64,000 bases of DNA from assembly GCA_013339765.2 (NCBI GenBank), contig CM023454.1, forward strand, positions 63,741,878 to 63,805,877, read 5' to 3'. This stretch comes from Haemaphysalis longicornis (taxonomy: Eukaryota; Arthropoda; Arachnida; Ixodida; Ixodidae). The position numbers and the translations under genes were made by a program. The notes under the pieces are model-generated. The model was given only the letters and a program-made list of their open reading frames with translations, had not been told where the DNA came from and ran no database searches. Shown here piece after piece: positions 12,070 through 22,131 of the stretch (the stretch's first letter is position 1; each line of letters begins with the position of its first letter).

Positions 12070-12243
12070 GGCTCTGCAAAGTGGTCGCGTTCAGCCTGCG
12101 AGTCGATGCGCCGTACTTGAAGCGCAGCTCCTTTTACGGAAGTAGGCACTGGGATGGCAGTGCTCGAATTGCGGATAGGGGGAGGGGTAGATTGAAGATG
12201 AAGCGCGGCTCCAAGCTGCGGCTGACGCCCGGGTCACCCATTA

Positions 12244-12443
12244 TGTAGGCGACCGATGAGGTGGTGAGGTGGAGCCCACATTTATTCAGAGTTGTGTCGG
12301 GATGGCAGCACGGACCCAAGAATCAGGGAGCGCCCGTGGAGTGCGGCCTAGCAGCGTCGAGGCCATGGTGTTCTGGGCTACGTAATAATCTCCAATAACG
12401 ATGATGGTAGGGCGCGGCCATTCGCGATGAGGATGTCCCTACA
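12244..12443 (-). repeat. 5' LTR (minus-strand element)
   Basis: 200 bp with TGTAGG…CCTACA termini. The interior begins at 12243 on the minus strand with TAATGGGTGACCC, which could hold a primer site. Confidence 0.8.
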
Positions 12444-13313
12444 TCTCTATTCGCCAATGTAAGGAGGGAAAAATACCTCAGTAAAGCAACTACACCACCT
12501 CCCCGAAAAAAACTATGTGGTGATGCAAAGCAGAATTTTTGGCGTACTTTCAGCTCATCAGACGGTGCAGCGTGTCTCAACCGAAGCAGCCACTGAGGAA
12601 GCGGCTCGTGGACCAGCTTTATTTTATAGAGCAGATGGAGTGTAGAGGAGGAGATGAGAGAGGAGACGCGCATGCACGCTAATCGCGCAGCTGGCGTGTT
12701 GCCGTTATGTTGAGTGATCTGGTGTTTAGTAGCGCCAGAGGGAATTTCACGTCCGGGTCCACACCAGTGGCAATGGCACGCAAGTACTGCTAAAAAATTA
12801 CTGTTGTGTGACGGTGAGTAGGCGGTGGTGATTAAGGCGCCGAAACTCGTCCGTCCTGTTCCCGTCCATGTTCTCGTCTCTGTGGTAGAATCGGTAGTCT
12901 CCGTCAGCGTTGGTGAGGTATAGATGGTGGGGTTAGTTCCAGTGAAATGTCGCGTAGCCACTCAGGCGGATTGGCCAGGAAATAGGCGCCTCACCGAAGG
13001 AAATTAGGCAATTTTTGTAGGGATAGAAAAATATTTAAATATTATGATGGATTAGCAGTAGATGAGTTGAGAAATAAATGAAGCAGATTAGAGAAAGAAG
13101 GAAAAAAAGGTAAAAACGAAAACCATTTAATAAAAATGGGAAGTAAGAAACACGAAGAAAGTGGTACAGACGAAGCAGTGAGCTGGGCGCGCATACTTCG
13201 GCTAAGTGATGTATACCACGGCAGACGGCCTGATTCCAAGATGAATGAGTGCAACGCACTGCAAAGATCCCCGTTGCAGAATCCGAGTTCCTCCGCCCCG
13301 AATGACAAAATGA
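12444..13313. other. No recognised gene
   Basis: A 212-codon minus-strand frame at 12323-12961 overlaps the LTR and has no motif I recognise. CTCTATAAAATAAAG on the minus strand near 12630 looks like LTR or promoter sequence, so this may be part of another repeat. Confidence 0.35.
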
Positions 13314-13739
13314 CTATAGTTGCACCGGCTGAGAGCAACGTACACGCCATCGTCTTCGCAGCTTTGTCTTCTCCTTCTTCTTGAGCGGTTCCCCCAAGGA
13401 AAGATGACGATGAAGGTTGAACGCGAAGTATTCTCGTGATGGATTCTTTGGTTGGCCAATCCCTAGGGGCATTCTGTCAAAATTATCATCGGAAGCGGAG
13501 CGGACGGGGCGAGAGCAACGTACACGCCCTCCTCTTCGCAGCTTTGTCATGTTGTCCTTCTTCGTCGACAGCGGTTCCCTTACGGGAAGATGACGACGGT
13601 GGTTGAACGCAAGGCTATATCGTGATAGATTCTTTGATTGGGCAGTCCCTAAGGGCATCCTGCCACAATCAACATCAGATGCGCGGCGGACGGGGCACGG
13701 ACGCGGGACATCCCCCTGAGCAAGAGCTGCTAACATCAT
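13314..13739 (-). CDS. ORF of in-frame 60-codon tandem repeats, function unknown
   Basis: This is a 141-codon frame opened by ATG. The DNA contains a direct duplication of exactly 180 bp: GAGAGCAACGTACACGCC recurs at 13331 and 13511 with small changes. Because 180 is divisible by 3, the frame is kept and the protein shows two related ~60-residue units plus the start of a third. Shared blocks are DRMPLG, QPKNPSR / QSKNLSR, AFNLHRHL / AFNHRRHL, TKLRR and RVRCS. The product would be very basic and rich in Arg, with no signal peptide or known domain. Differences between the units include several substitutions but no stop. It may be a fragment of a longer tandem-repeat gene or an ordinary tandem duplication. 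Confidence 0.35.
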   Translation of the reverse strand: MMLAALAQGDVPRPCPVRRASDVDCGRMPLGTAQSKNLSRYSLAFNHRRHLPVREPLSTKKDNMTKLRRGGRVRCSRPVRSASDDNFDRMPLGIGQPKNPSREYFAFNLHRHLSLGEPLKKKEKTKLRRRWRVRCSQPVQL

Positions 13740-13875
13740 CCTTTAAAGTTTTCAGTTCGTCGTTTTTTATTGACCTTCAGCTTCGTGTGCCTTCGTTGTA
13801 TCAGTAGTTTCTTGACAGAGTTTGAACCAGTCTAGGACATAAGGCGCATTCCTAGCACTCGCTCCTTTCTCGGTT

Positions 13876-13955
13876 TTGTAGCGCAGTGGGAAGAGTGCCG
13901 CGTACCTCCCATTGTGGCCAGAGAGTCGTGTGATTGAATCCGAGCGCCGCTAAAT
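13876..13955 (+). repeat. tRNA-derived SINE head
   Basis: TAGCGCAGTGGG at 13879-13890 matches the pol III A-box consensus. TGATTGAATCC near 13931-13941 is a degenerate B box at suitable spacing. No complete cloverleaf was found, so this is probably a tRNA-derived SINE head or old tRNA pseudogene. Confidence 0.5.
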
Positions 13956-14742
13956 ATTTCGTTTTTATATAGTGTAGGGGCAGAGGGGCAGACAACGGAC
14001 GGACGCCACACATAGCTTCGAGCAAGAGATGCTTTGCATCTAAAACAGTACGGCTGCCAATTTACGGTGGCGACATTTAGATTCAAGGTGCGCTGGTAGT
14101 AACCTTTCGGATCAATGCCTGTCTTTTTAAAATATATAGGGTATAGTAGTGCAAGTTTGTGATGCAACCGACGGTTAATTACTGTTTCCAAACCCAACTG
14201 GCTTTTAAGTTGTGTAATGCTAAGATAAAAAAAAACGTTTTTGGTCAAAGGGGGTGGCACGCTTCTGCGCGCGTTCTAGCAACGCTCATAAATTATCAAA
14301 TCATGGTACCCAAACGGCGCTGATGTGAATGTTACGTGCGCAAAATGTAAAAGTTGCTTGCTTTTATAGTTGCATCACTTATGTTGGGTTTTAAAAAAAT
14401 CAGGATGCGGGAGGCTGAAAATAACACGTGTTCAATCTGATGTTTCCAGATTATGTTGAATGAAAAATACACTCCAAGATATTTATCATCAAACGTTGTT
14501 TCAAGAGGCACACGTCCGAGACTGTGTTTTCATAAAATATGGTTGCGGCTGCGTGTGAAGGAGAGGTGTTATCTTTTTGAAACAATTGTAGTTATTTTAT
14601 TTTGCACACAACTTTTGAACATCGTTAAATATACGATGAAGTTAGCTCGTGTTAGTTGGGATTTTGATACCGCGATAAACAGTGAAGTGTTCGCGTAAAG
14701 GCGCACTTTGCAGGTCATTGCATACACAATGTCCCCAATATA
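13956..14742. other. No recognised feature
   Basis: AT-rich sequence after the tRNA-like head, part of which may be SINE body. Confidence 0.35.
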
Positions 14743-15538
14743 CAGTGTGATCAATGTTAAGCCAACAGGTTTTTTTTAATTAGGCGATCATATTTACGTG
14801 AAGACCGACGCTACAGTGAAGTTACGTGCCCATGGGGATACAGAATTATGTGGTAATGTTCATACCGCCTGCCTTGTTACTAAAATTGAACAATCTACTT
14901 TGTAAAACCTGCAGTAAGCAGATATGTTCGTATTCAAAAGTTAGATGCAATCCCGTTTCTATGCAGTTTCATTTGGCAGAATTCGTGTAGCGTATCTGTA
15001 CTACGACATATCGAACTGTGACGTTGTATTGCCGTCCGCATGAATATGCATGCTAGACAGTGAAGACCTGGGCAAAGCCTTTTTCTGTGTTTTGATAGCT
15101 TTTCCAGGTACGGGAGATTGCGATAACGGCAGCCAAGACTGAATTGATTCAGGTTATCCTTAGTCGCCGTACTAAGCAGACACGTCAGAAAATGGTAGGA
15201 GGATTGCGCTTCACCTCATTGTCTTGGAAGCGTAATCATGCGAACGGCAAATAAACTCCGGAGTTCGTATTTCGGGCTACGGATGCGTTAGAAGAATTTC
15301 GTCAAATAAAAGTTTGTGGGGACACGATTGCGGCTAGCTTTCAGTACGAACATACCGGCTTACTGCTGCCACTAAAAAGCAAATTAATAAATTTCAGTAA
15401 ATCAGACCACCGACATTTAAAATCACCATTTCATTTTGTGTCCCCCTGCGCGCATACCCCAGTCTACAGGTGCTTTTCACGTACATCTAACTGCCTATTT
15501 TTGAAGAAACCAGTGGACTAAAGTTGGCCTAAGTGGAG
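14743..15538. mobile_element. Inverted pair of TA-type MITE copies
   Basis: 14743-15066 matches, in reverse complement, the 3' two-thirds of the MITE at 49337-49725 (shared block TTTGGCAGAATTCGT and neighbours). 15200-15538 matches the same part in direct orientation (GTAATCATGCG…ACACGATTGC). The two copies face away from a common centre, so the outer ends are both the 3' terminus of the family: CAGTGTGATCAATGTTAA at the left after a TA, and a decayed counterpart ending near 15538 before a TA. The inner ends are missing or unalignable. No coding capacity. Confidence 0.65.
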
Positions 15539-16219
15539 TATGGAAAAGCAGCAACCCTATATAGGTCCTTGCGGAACCCCAGAACTAACACTCACCGTCG
15601 TTTATCAGAACACATTGGGTGCGAAGATGCAAATAACCTGGAATACATTGGACTAAGTCTTGCTCAGAGCAACAAAGTGACAACTTATGGAGTAGCAACG
15701 AGTGCGGGACGGAATCAAATGTCTTTTTAAATCTCCAAAATCCGCAGTCTGTCTGTTTTTTCCTGTCAAACGATAGTAAAAGATCATGGCTAAATTATCG
15801 TGATTGTATTGCGCCAGAATACCCTTCCCGAATGCCGTTTTACCAATTCGTAAGCTATCATCTAGATTCTTCGTGTTTTATTTCAGCGCAATTTATCAAA
15901 TGCTATAGAATTTTGCTGCAAACACTTGTGAGAGATATGGGTATATAGATATTAGGATTGCTTTTGGGGTCTGCTTTGTGGATGGGCGCGTCGTTTGCGG
16001 TTTTCTTATCCTTTGGCAAGTCACCGGTGGCGATCGACTTGGTAAACAAAGTAATGAAAAGTGGGCAGTGGTGTCAAAGCAGGCAAGAATTTGTAAGTGG
16101 GTGTGGCACCAGGTCCACGTACGTTTTTCTGTAGCTTAATCTTAAGAGGGCGAATTCAGGTTTGTATAACTCATCATGTAAACGACCACAATTTTTCATT
16201 GATGATTGCGCGACGCGTC
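15539..16219. other. No recognised feature
   Basis: AT-rich sequence before the decayed gypsy pol. Confidence 0.35.
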
Positions 16220-18540
16220 AAGTGTCTTGACATGCCGAATTTGCCATGCTGAGATTGGTTGCCACAGATCCGTATAAACTGGAGGCAGGCGAAGACCGTA
16301 AACACGGCGACAATAGAAGTGTCATTAAAACAAAAGTACAATGGCGTGTTTGAAGAAGGGCTTGGCATAATAGGACAGCTGTCCATCCAATGTTTTGCAA
16401 CGCGATGTCATTTCTTTAGGCACATCGCGCAACAACAAAAAGAGAGCAATGAAGCTTCGAACAAGCTGACGTTAGCTATCGAGTATGACACAGTGACTGG
16501 TCAACGCACTTAGTCGGTGATTTTAAAGACGACAAAAAAGTGAGGCTTTCCGGTGAATTTCGTGTCGCGGTAAATCCGTATTTGGAGAAAGATCACTATC
16601 CGCTTGCGTTGCCGGAAGACATTTTTCCCGCTGGCGGTAAAATTTTGTTTGTTCCAGACTTTTAAAAGCGCATCTTGAACTTTAGCTTGACAAGCGCGTT
16701 CAGGCAGTTTTCAGGGCGAACACGCACCTTGTGTTGTTTTGGCCCAACTGTCTTCTCTACGGCGTTGCAGGTGCACCGACGTTGTTTCAGTCAGTTATAG
16801 ACGCAATCCTAAACGAGATTCTGGGAATCATTTGCTACGTACGCGAAGTTTTGATTTCAGGCAAAACTCAAAAACACTGCGTTCAAAACGGTGAGCGCTT
16901 TCGGGAGAAACTTTCGAAGTATAAAACTTTCGCAAATGTCGCAAAATGCAATTTTTTTGAAAGCCGCCTTAGGTATCTCTGGCCCAAGATAAGCTACCAA
17001 AGAACTGAGGCTGACAAAAGAAAAAGTCGACGCGGTACTGAATGCACGCCAGCCACATAACAAAAGATAGCTATGAGTTTCTTAGGTCTTTTAAACTTTT
17101 ACGCAAAGTACTCTTACCTCTTGAAGGAATACTAGAATCGTATCATACATTGCTAAGAAAAAGAAATGAATTGAACTGCTCTTAAGAATGCCTAAGAAGC
17201 TCCCAGTGTTTCAACGTTTTTCTCTAGCGATGCAGTGCTTAAGCTGTATTATGCAGCAAAGTCACTGATTTTATGTCACGCATCTGCGCACGTTCTAGCT
17301 GCAGTTATCGTTGCCGTGTGCTTTTTGAACATTGACTCCAACAGAAACAAACTATGCGCATATTTCACATTCAAATAGAAGCGCTTGCCATCGTATCCGG
17401 CATGCGCATTTTTTCTAAATGTTTGTGTGGCCGACAGTTTATTATCGTTGCCGGCCATCAACAGCTCATCTACTTTTTCGGCACAAAGAAACATGCAAAT
17501 ACTTTGCAGTAGCAGGACTTCACCACTGGGGAAATTTCCTCGTTTGTTAACAGCATAGGATTGGTTGCGGAAAGCACCTCTCGATTGCCAAGGCTTGGGA
17601 CTTTTCACCGTTACCATTGCCTCGGAGCTCTAGTGCAGAAACTTAGAAAAAATAACCATCCGAGATATGCAACTCCTCGCTAAAGAAGTGGCCAAAAAAC
17701 TGAAAGATCACAACACAAAGTTATTCGCTAAATAACGTGGTGGGGCTTGTCTAAGCTCCCGATGACTGCATGAGCAATATTTTATTACAACGTACGAACT
17801 TTCCCTAGAAATCCACAGTCTTATGTAGATCATTCGCGTAGTAATATCCTCTTCGCTGCCGCAAATTGCTTTAAACCTACGGCACGAAGAGCACCCGGGG
17901 ATTGTCCAAATTAACATGTTGGCTCGAGGGGCGTCTTAGTGGCCGGACATCGACAAACATATTGAGAGTGTGTCTACAAATGATAAATTTCTCAGAGAGC
18001 TGGAGCTTCGATTCCAACCTCACAATTACACCATTAGGTGCGGTTTTGTAACAACTGGGAGTGCGTACACACGCCTTTGGGCAGAAGCGGGGGCACGTCA
18101 TTTTTGTCATGCTTGGCTCACACTCAAGGTGAGTGAATGTTAAACTGATGCACACCACCACCGCGCCAAAAACAGTTGATGTTGTACGCTTTGTGTTTGC
18201 GCCTATGCTCTTCAGGTAAAATGGTGACAGACAATTGTTCCCTGTTTGCATGTTCCGCATTTCAAAGTTCCTTTGTCAAAGTGAAGCAACGCAAAGTCTG
18301 ACCCCGTCTCTTAATTCCTAGTCAAATGGTGCCGCGGAACGTTGAGCTTAGACCATAAAAAGACCTATTTGAAATTGCTATTCTTTGAGCAAACAGCCCG
18401 TGCTGTAGAAGGGTACGGCACAATGCAGAACTCTATTTTTTCTTCACCAATGACTCCCAAATTTTTACTGGTAAGACACCTCGTGAAATGTTTCTGGTGG
18501 GAAACTGTGAACTCGCCTATTTGTGTTAAAATCATACATT
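16220..18540 (+). pseudogene. Decayed gypsy pol (RT, RNase H, integrase)
   Basis: Fragments in pol order on the plus strand. 16330-16365: KYNGVFEEGLG, the linker before RT. 16540-16620: 'VRLSGEFRVAVNPYL' and 'HYPLALPEDIF', RT block 2. 16750-16870: 'GVAGAPTLFQSVID', then CYVREVLISG, where the catalytic YxDD box is replaced by YVRE. 16925-16985: 'KCNFFESRLRYLWPKI'. 17350-17480: 'EALAIVSGMRIF' and 'IIVAGHQQLIYFFG', RNase H with the last Asp lost. 17885-17980: 'HEEHPGIVQINMLARGAS', the integrase zinc domain. 18215-18330: 'VTDNC' and 'SNGAAER', core second Asp and Glu. The pattern is closest to the Mag/K02A2.6-like group as I remember it. Numerous stops and shifts; no LTRs found. Confidence 0.82.
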
Positions 18541-18712
18541 GCTGAAGCAATAAAAAGTAAAATAAAAAGGACTGAGAGCAATGAAAAAAATGTGGATGGG
18601 CTGCTAGAACGTTTGCTGGGGGGGGGGGGGAGAGGCAGCCCTGGTAGAATAGGTCAGCGGGGAAAATATAAAATGTTTTCGGTGCAAATTGATCAAGCTT
18701 GTGTCTGACGTG
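18541..18712. other. Spacer with G-homopolymer
   Basis: Contains a G12-13 run at about 18618-18630. Nothing else recognisable. Confidence 0.4.
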
Positions 18713-18937
18713 ACCCGCCGGCGTGGCTTCGTGGCTAAGGCGTTGTGCGGCTGAGCACGACGTCACGGGTTGTATTATCTGCCACAGCGTCCGCTTTTTC
18801 TATGCAGGCAAAAAGCAAAAGAGACCGCAGCACGAGATTTCGGTGCACGGTAAAGCTCCCCAGGTGGTCAGAATTAATCGAAGCTGTCCATAAGGGTGCG
18901 CCGCATCAGTTGCATTGCGTCGGCGCGTAAAACCCGA
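18713..18937 (+). repeat. Ruka-like tRNA-derived SINE, tail split by an LTR element
   Basis: The head GGCGTGGCTTCGTGGCTAAG resembles the tRNA-like A-box region of the tick SINE. The B box at about 18764-18776 (GTCACGGGTT…) is eroded. The body includes GGTGCACGGTAAAGCTCCCC followed by AGGTGGTCAGAATTAAT near 18842-18877, the most recognisable part of this SINE family (from memory of the tick Ruka family). It ends GCGTAAAACCC at 18927-18935. The (AATC)n tract at 21970 onward, on the other side of the LTR element, is probably its displaced tail. Confidence 0.75.
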
Positions 18938-19638
18938 TGTGAAGCAGGTTGTTTTTGTGAATGAGGAGAGTAAAATTTACCGGCCGGACAGGAGTCGAGA
19001 CGATTTGGCTACCGACATGAAACAAATATACTGATGGGACGAGTTCGGAAGAAAGGTCAACCAATGGAAATCAAGCTAATCTAGCAACAACAGTCCAATG
19101 AGAAAAAGTCCCGTGAAAACAGTCCCACTGCCAACTTCTCGCGGTCACTTGGCTTGCTGAGTTGGCTGGCTGAGTTGGCTTGCTGAGTTGGCTTGCACGG
19201 CTCTGTGTGCTTGTGTGGTGTGATGGCCGCTGGCGCTGTCACCTTGCCGTTTGTGCTGGTCGTTGGAAATTCTCGACGCTGTTTTCCGTGTGCTAGCTGT
19301 TCCACGGACAGGGTTGCGTTGCGGACGCCGCGAGAACTTGCCAGGATCGAAGGTCTGGAGGACGGTGCGGTTTGGCGTCGAGCCTCCAGGACGATCACGC
19401 CCAGCCAAGAGCTCCCAGATGAAATGTGCAGGTCCGTAAAGTAGATCTCCTAGGCGTTCTTGCACAGCCGAGAGCTTCTGGAACCGCCTTTTTTTCCCTC
19501 CAGCCTCCAGCGCTCGCCACCTCTTCTTCCTCTTGCTTTTTTTGCCTGTCTTTCCCCGACCGCCGCACGCACAGCTCGTTGCCACCGGCACGAGTGCTTC
19601 GCCTTTTTCACTGTTCTCGATCGGACTGCCTCCTCACA
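18938..19638 (-). repeat. 3' LTR of minus-strand element
   Basis: Pairs with 21266-21966. Shared blocks include AAGACGATTTGGCTAC-type sequence, GGATCGAAGGTCTGGA and AGCTTCTGGAACCGCC. Confidence 0.85.
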
Positions 19639-19650
19639 TGTCCCCCCATG
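19639..19650 (-). promoter_or_regulatory. Polypurine tract
   Basis: The minus strand reads CATGGGGGGACA immediately before the TGTGAGG start of the 3' LTR, the expected place of the plus-strand priming site. Confidence 0.7.
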
Positions 19651-20963
19651 GAAGAAGTGTTTTGAGGAAAAACACTTTTGGTGAGAAGTTCGCTACGTGG
19701 TAACCTTGGTCGGTCGTAACGGTCAATGCGCACACTCACCCAGCCCCACCATACACCAATATCCACACCACTGTTCCACACGACATAGTACTTCGACCAC
19801 AGTATATAAGCAATGATCACAAAAAACACAAAGCCTGAAAATGACACCCACTAGAGACTGCAAACACTTCGTTCCTTTTAACTGGGTCATGTGATATATA
19901 CCACCTAATCCTTGAAACAAACAATGTCTAAATCAACTCGGCACAAAAATCGGTTTGGTCATTTGGGTTTAAAAGAAATCGAAATCCTCTCAGCAGTCTT
20001 TTTATCAAAAATATTTCTGAATAAATAACAATATTTCACAAGGTATATATCTATCGAACTTCATACATTCGATCACAATCCTAAAACGTTTGCAATCAGT
20101 GTTTATTTCATAGGTCATCCTATCCGAAATCAATTGCATGCCTTCAGTCCGGTTTTTTCACATCTACGTTCATCTTCACCTTTTTGCGGCGTTTCCACTC
20201 CGCACTCTTGGCGATTCAATCCCTTTCCTTCTGAGAGCTAGCTGTTCTGGAGCGCCTAGGGCACGAAGCTTGGCTCAAAATTTCTGCTGAAAACCGATGC
20301 TTTACTACCGCGTCCACTACCTTGCGCTCGCGAGTGATTCTTCGGGCCCATTTGTGAGCTCGCAAGCGCCGGGACAATTCAGGTAGTAGTTCGCCAGTTT
20401 GGATTTTCTGACCTCCCCGAGAGTGCGGATAATTATTCTTTACTTTTATCTGGAACCTTCACCTGCACGTCTGATTTTTTCGGTGCGCTACTGGCACGAA
20501 ATGTTTATTTGGCCTGCATTTTAATTCCGGTCGACTCTCGACTGTATCAACAACACGAGGCTTTGACCACTTCGCCTCCCTCTTATCCGCAGGTTTGGTG
20601 GAGGGTGCACACTTTTGCTTCATTGGATTTGCTCCAACTTGGCCTCTCTGGGCTCGAAAAAGCTTTTTGCCAGCGCACATGAGCTCTTGCAGTGAGTCGC
20701 TCTCATTTTATCGAAGCCCTTTATCTACCCCTAAGAACTTCCCTGCCCGTTGCAAAGCTACCTCCGCGCCACCCTCAACACGTGCACCATTTCATGCCTG
20801 GAGCAAGTATTTCACCTATACGTGTGGCAGTTCGGAATCTTTCCTTTTTTCTTCTGTTCCGCACGCGGCCTCATCACTGCAACTGATCCGCATGCCTTTT
20901 GTTGCACGTGCGTGGAGTTCAATTCTCTTTTTCCATCGTTTTTCGGAGACGCGGCCTCTCTCT

Positions 20964-21176
20964 CTATGCAATTTTGAGATCTAAAGTTGGAATCGCGTGC
21001 TTCTTATCTTGAAGCTGTATTTCACGATCTAGCTCGTAGAGTTCTAGATCACGCCTGGGAATTTCGGCTTCTCTCGGGAGCGCTCTTGTCGGGCTACATT
21101 GGCTTCTCACTCTAGCCATTCTCTCCTCCGGGAGACCTATTTCTTTCCCGATCTCGAGTAGCTTTGCCAGGTCCAT
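20964..21176 (-). pseudogene. gag N-terminus
   Basis: A 70-codon frame opens with MDLAKLLEIGKEIGL and continues with a charged region (…RRDLELYELDREIQLQDKK…) that would be helical. This is the style of N-terminus I associate with arthropod LTR-element gags, a short 'LLEIG..LGL' motif followed by a coiled-coil-like stretch. It starts about 60 nt inside the presumed primer site, the right place for gag. It is cut by a stop after 70 codons. The frame at 20680-20459 (73 aa, basic) may be a later gag piece but has no clear zinc knuckle. Confidence 0.55.
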
Positions 21177-21241
21177 TTGCGGTTCCTAGATCTCGACCCT
21201 CGGTCAAACATTTCTCCTCAACTCTCTTAACGTTGCTCAGA

Positions 21242-21261
21242 GAGTCCTGTGGCGGACGCCA
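21242..21261 (-). promoter_or_regulatory. Primer-binding site, tRNA-Lys-like
   Basis: The minus strand reads TGGCGTCCGCCACAGGACTC, close to the known tRNA-Lys-type primer sites that begin TGGCGCCC. It lies 4 nt after the 5' LTR end. Confidence 0.55.
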
Positions 21262-21265
21262 TTTT

Positions 21266-21966
21266 TGCGAGCAGGTTGTTTTGTAAATGAGCGTAAAATT
21301 TACCGTGCGTAAAATTTACCGTCAAGACGATTTGGCTACGGACACAAAACAAATATATTGACGCATCGAGTTAGGAAGGAAGGTGAACAAATGAAAATCA
21401 ACCTAATCTAACAACAACAGCCCAATGATAAAAAGTCCTATGAAAAAATTCCCACTCCCAATTGCTCGTGCTCACTTGTGGGTCCCTGTCGATGAGCTGA
21501 GTTGGTGTGCAGGGCTGCGTGCGCTTGTCCGGCGGGATGGCCTTTGGCACTGTGTCACTTTGCCGCTGTTGCTGGCCGTTGCAAAGTCTCAGCGGTGTTT
21601 CCTGTGTGCTAGCCGCTCCACGGGGAGGTTTGCGTGCGGACGTTGCGAGGACGTTTCAGGATCGAAGGTCTGGAAGACGATACGGTTTGGCATCGAGTCT
21701 CGTGGACGTTCACGCCCAGCCGAGAGCTCTCAGTAGGAATGTGCAGGTCCATAAAGCAGATCTCCTAGGCGTTGTCGCCAGCCTAGAGCTTCTGGAACCG
21801 CCTTTTTCCTTCCTGCCTCCAGGGCTCGCCACCTCTTCTTCCTCCTCCTCTTTATGCCTGTTTTTTTCCTGCCGCCTCACGCACACCTCGTCGCCACCGG
21901 CCCGAGTGCTTCAGCTTTTTCCCTTTTTTCGATCGGACTGCCAGCTCTTCAAATGGCCGCCTCACA
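21266..21966 (-). repeat. 5' LTR of minus-strand element
   Basis: 701 bp with TGTGAG…GCA termini; pairs with 18938-19638. Confidence 0.85.
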
Positions 21967-21968
21967 AC

Positions 21969-22131
<163 letters not shown>

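Larger units (their letters stand above)
10031..12443 (-). mobile_element. Minus-strand LTR retrotransposon remnant
   Basis: Direct repeats of about 200 bp at 10031-10232 and 12244-12443 border the element. The right-hand copy has perfect TGTAGG…CCTACA ends when read on the minus strand. Immediately inside the left repeat, the minus strand reads AATAGGGGAGCCC, a good polypurine tract directly before the 3' LTR. The interior of 2.0 kb carries decayed protease- and RT-like pieces in the minus orientation. No target-site duplication is visible: the flanks are TATAA and TCTCT. The left repeat has lost its outer TG. Confidence 0.75.
18938..21966 (-). mobile_element. Minus-strand LTR retrotransposon with 0.7-kb LTRs
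   Basis: Two direct repeats of about 700 bp (18938-19638 and 21266-21966) align over their whole length with many substitutions and small indels. On the minus strand each begins TGTGAGG and ends in CA. The element has every structural mark in the right place: a primer-site-like TGGCGTCCGCCACAGGACT just inside the 5' LTR, a gag-like start, and a polypurine tract GGGGGGACA directly against the 3' LTR. Flanks ACCCGA (18932-18937) and ACCCAA (21967-21972) form an imperfect duplication, and both fit the SINE tail into which it inserted. Only 1.6 kb of interior remains, with no pol, so it is nonautonomous or deleted. Confidence 0.85.

Noticed and set aside
12323..12961. 212-codon minus-strand frame
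   Set aside because: It overlaps the LTR at 12244-12443 and has no recognisable domain; treated as chance.
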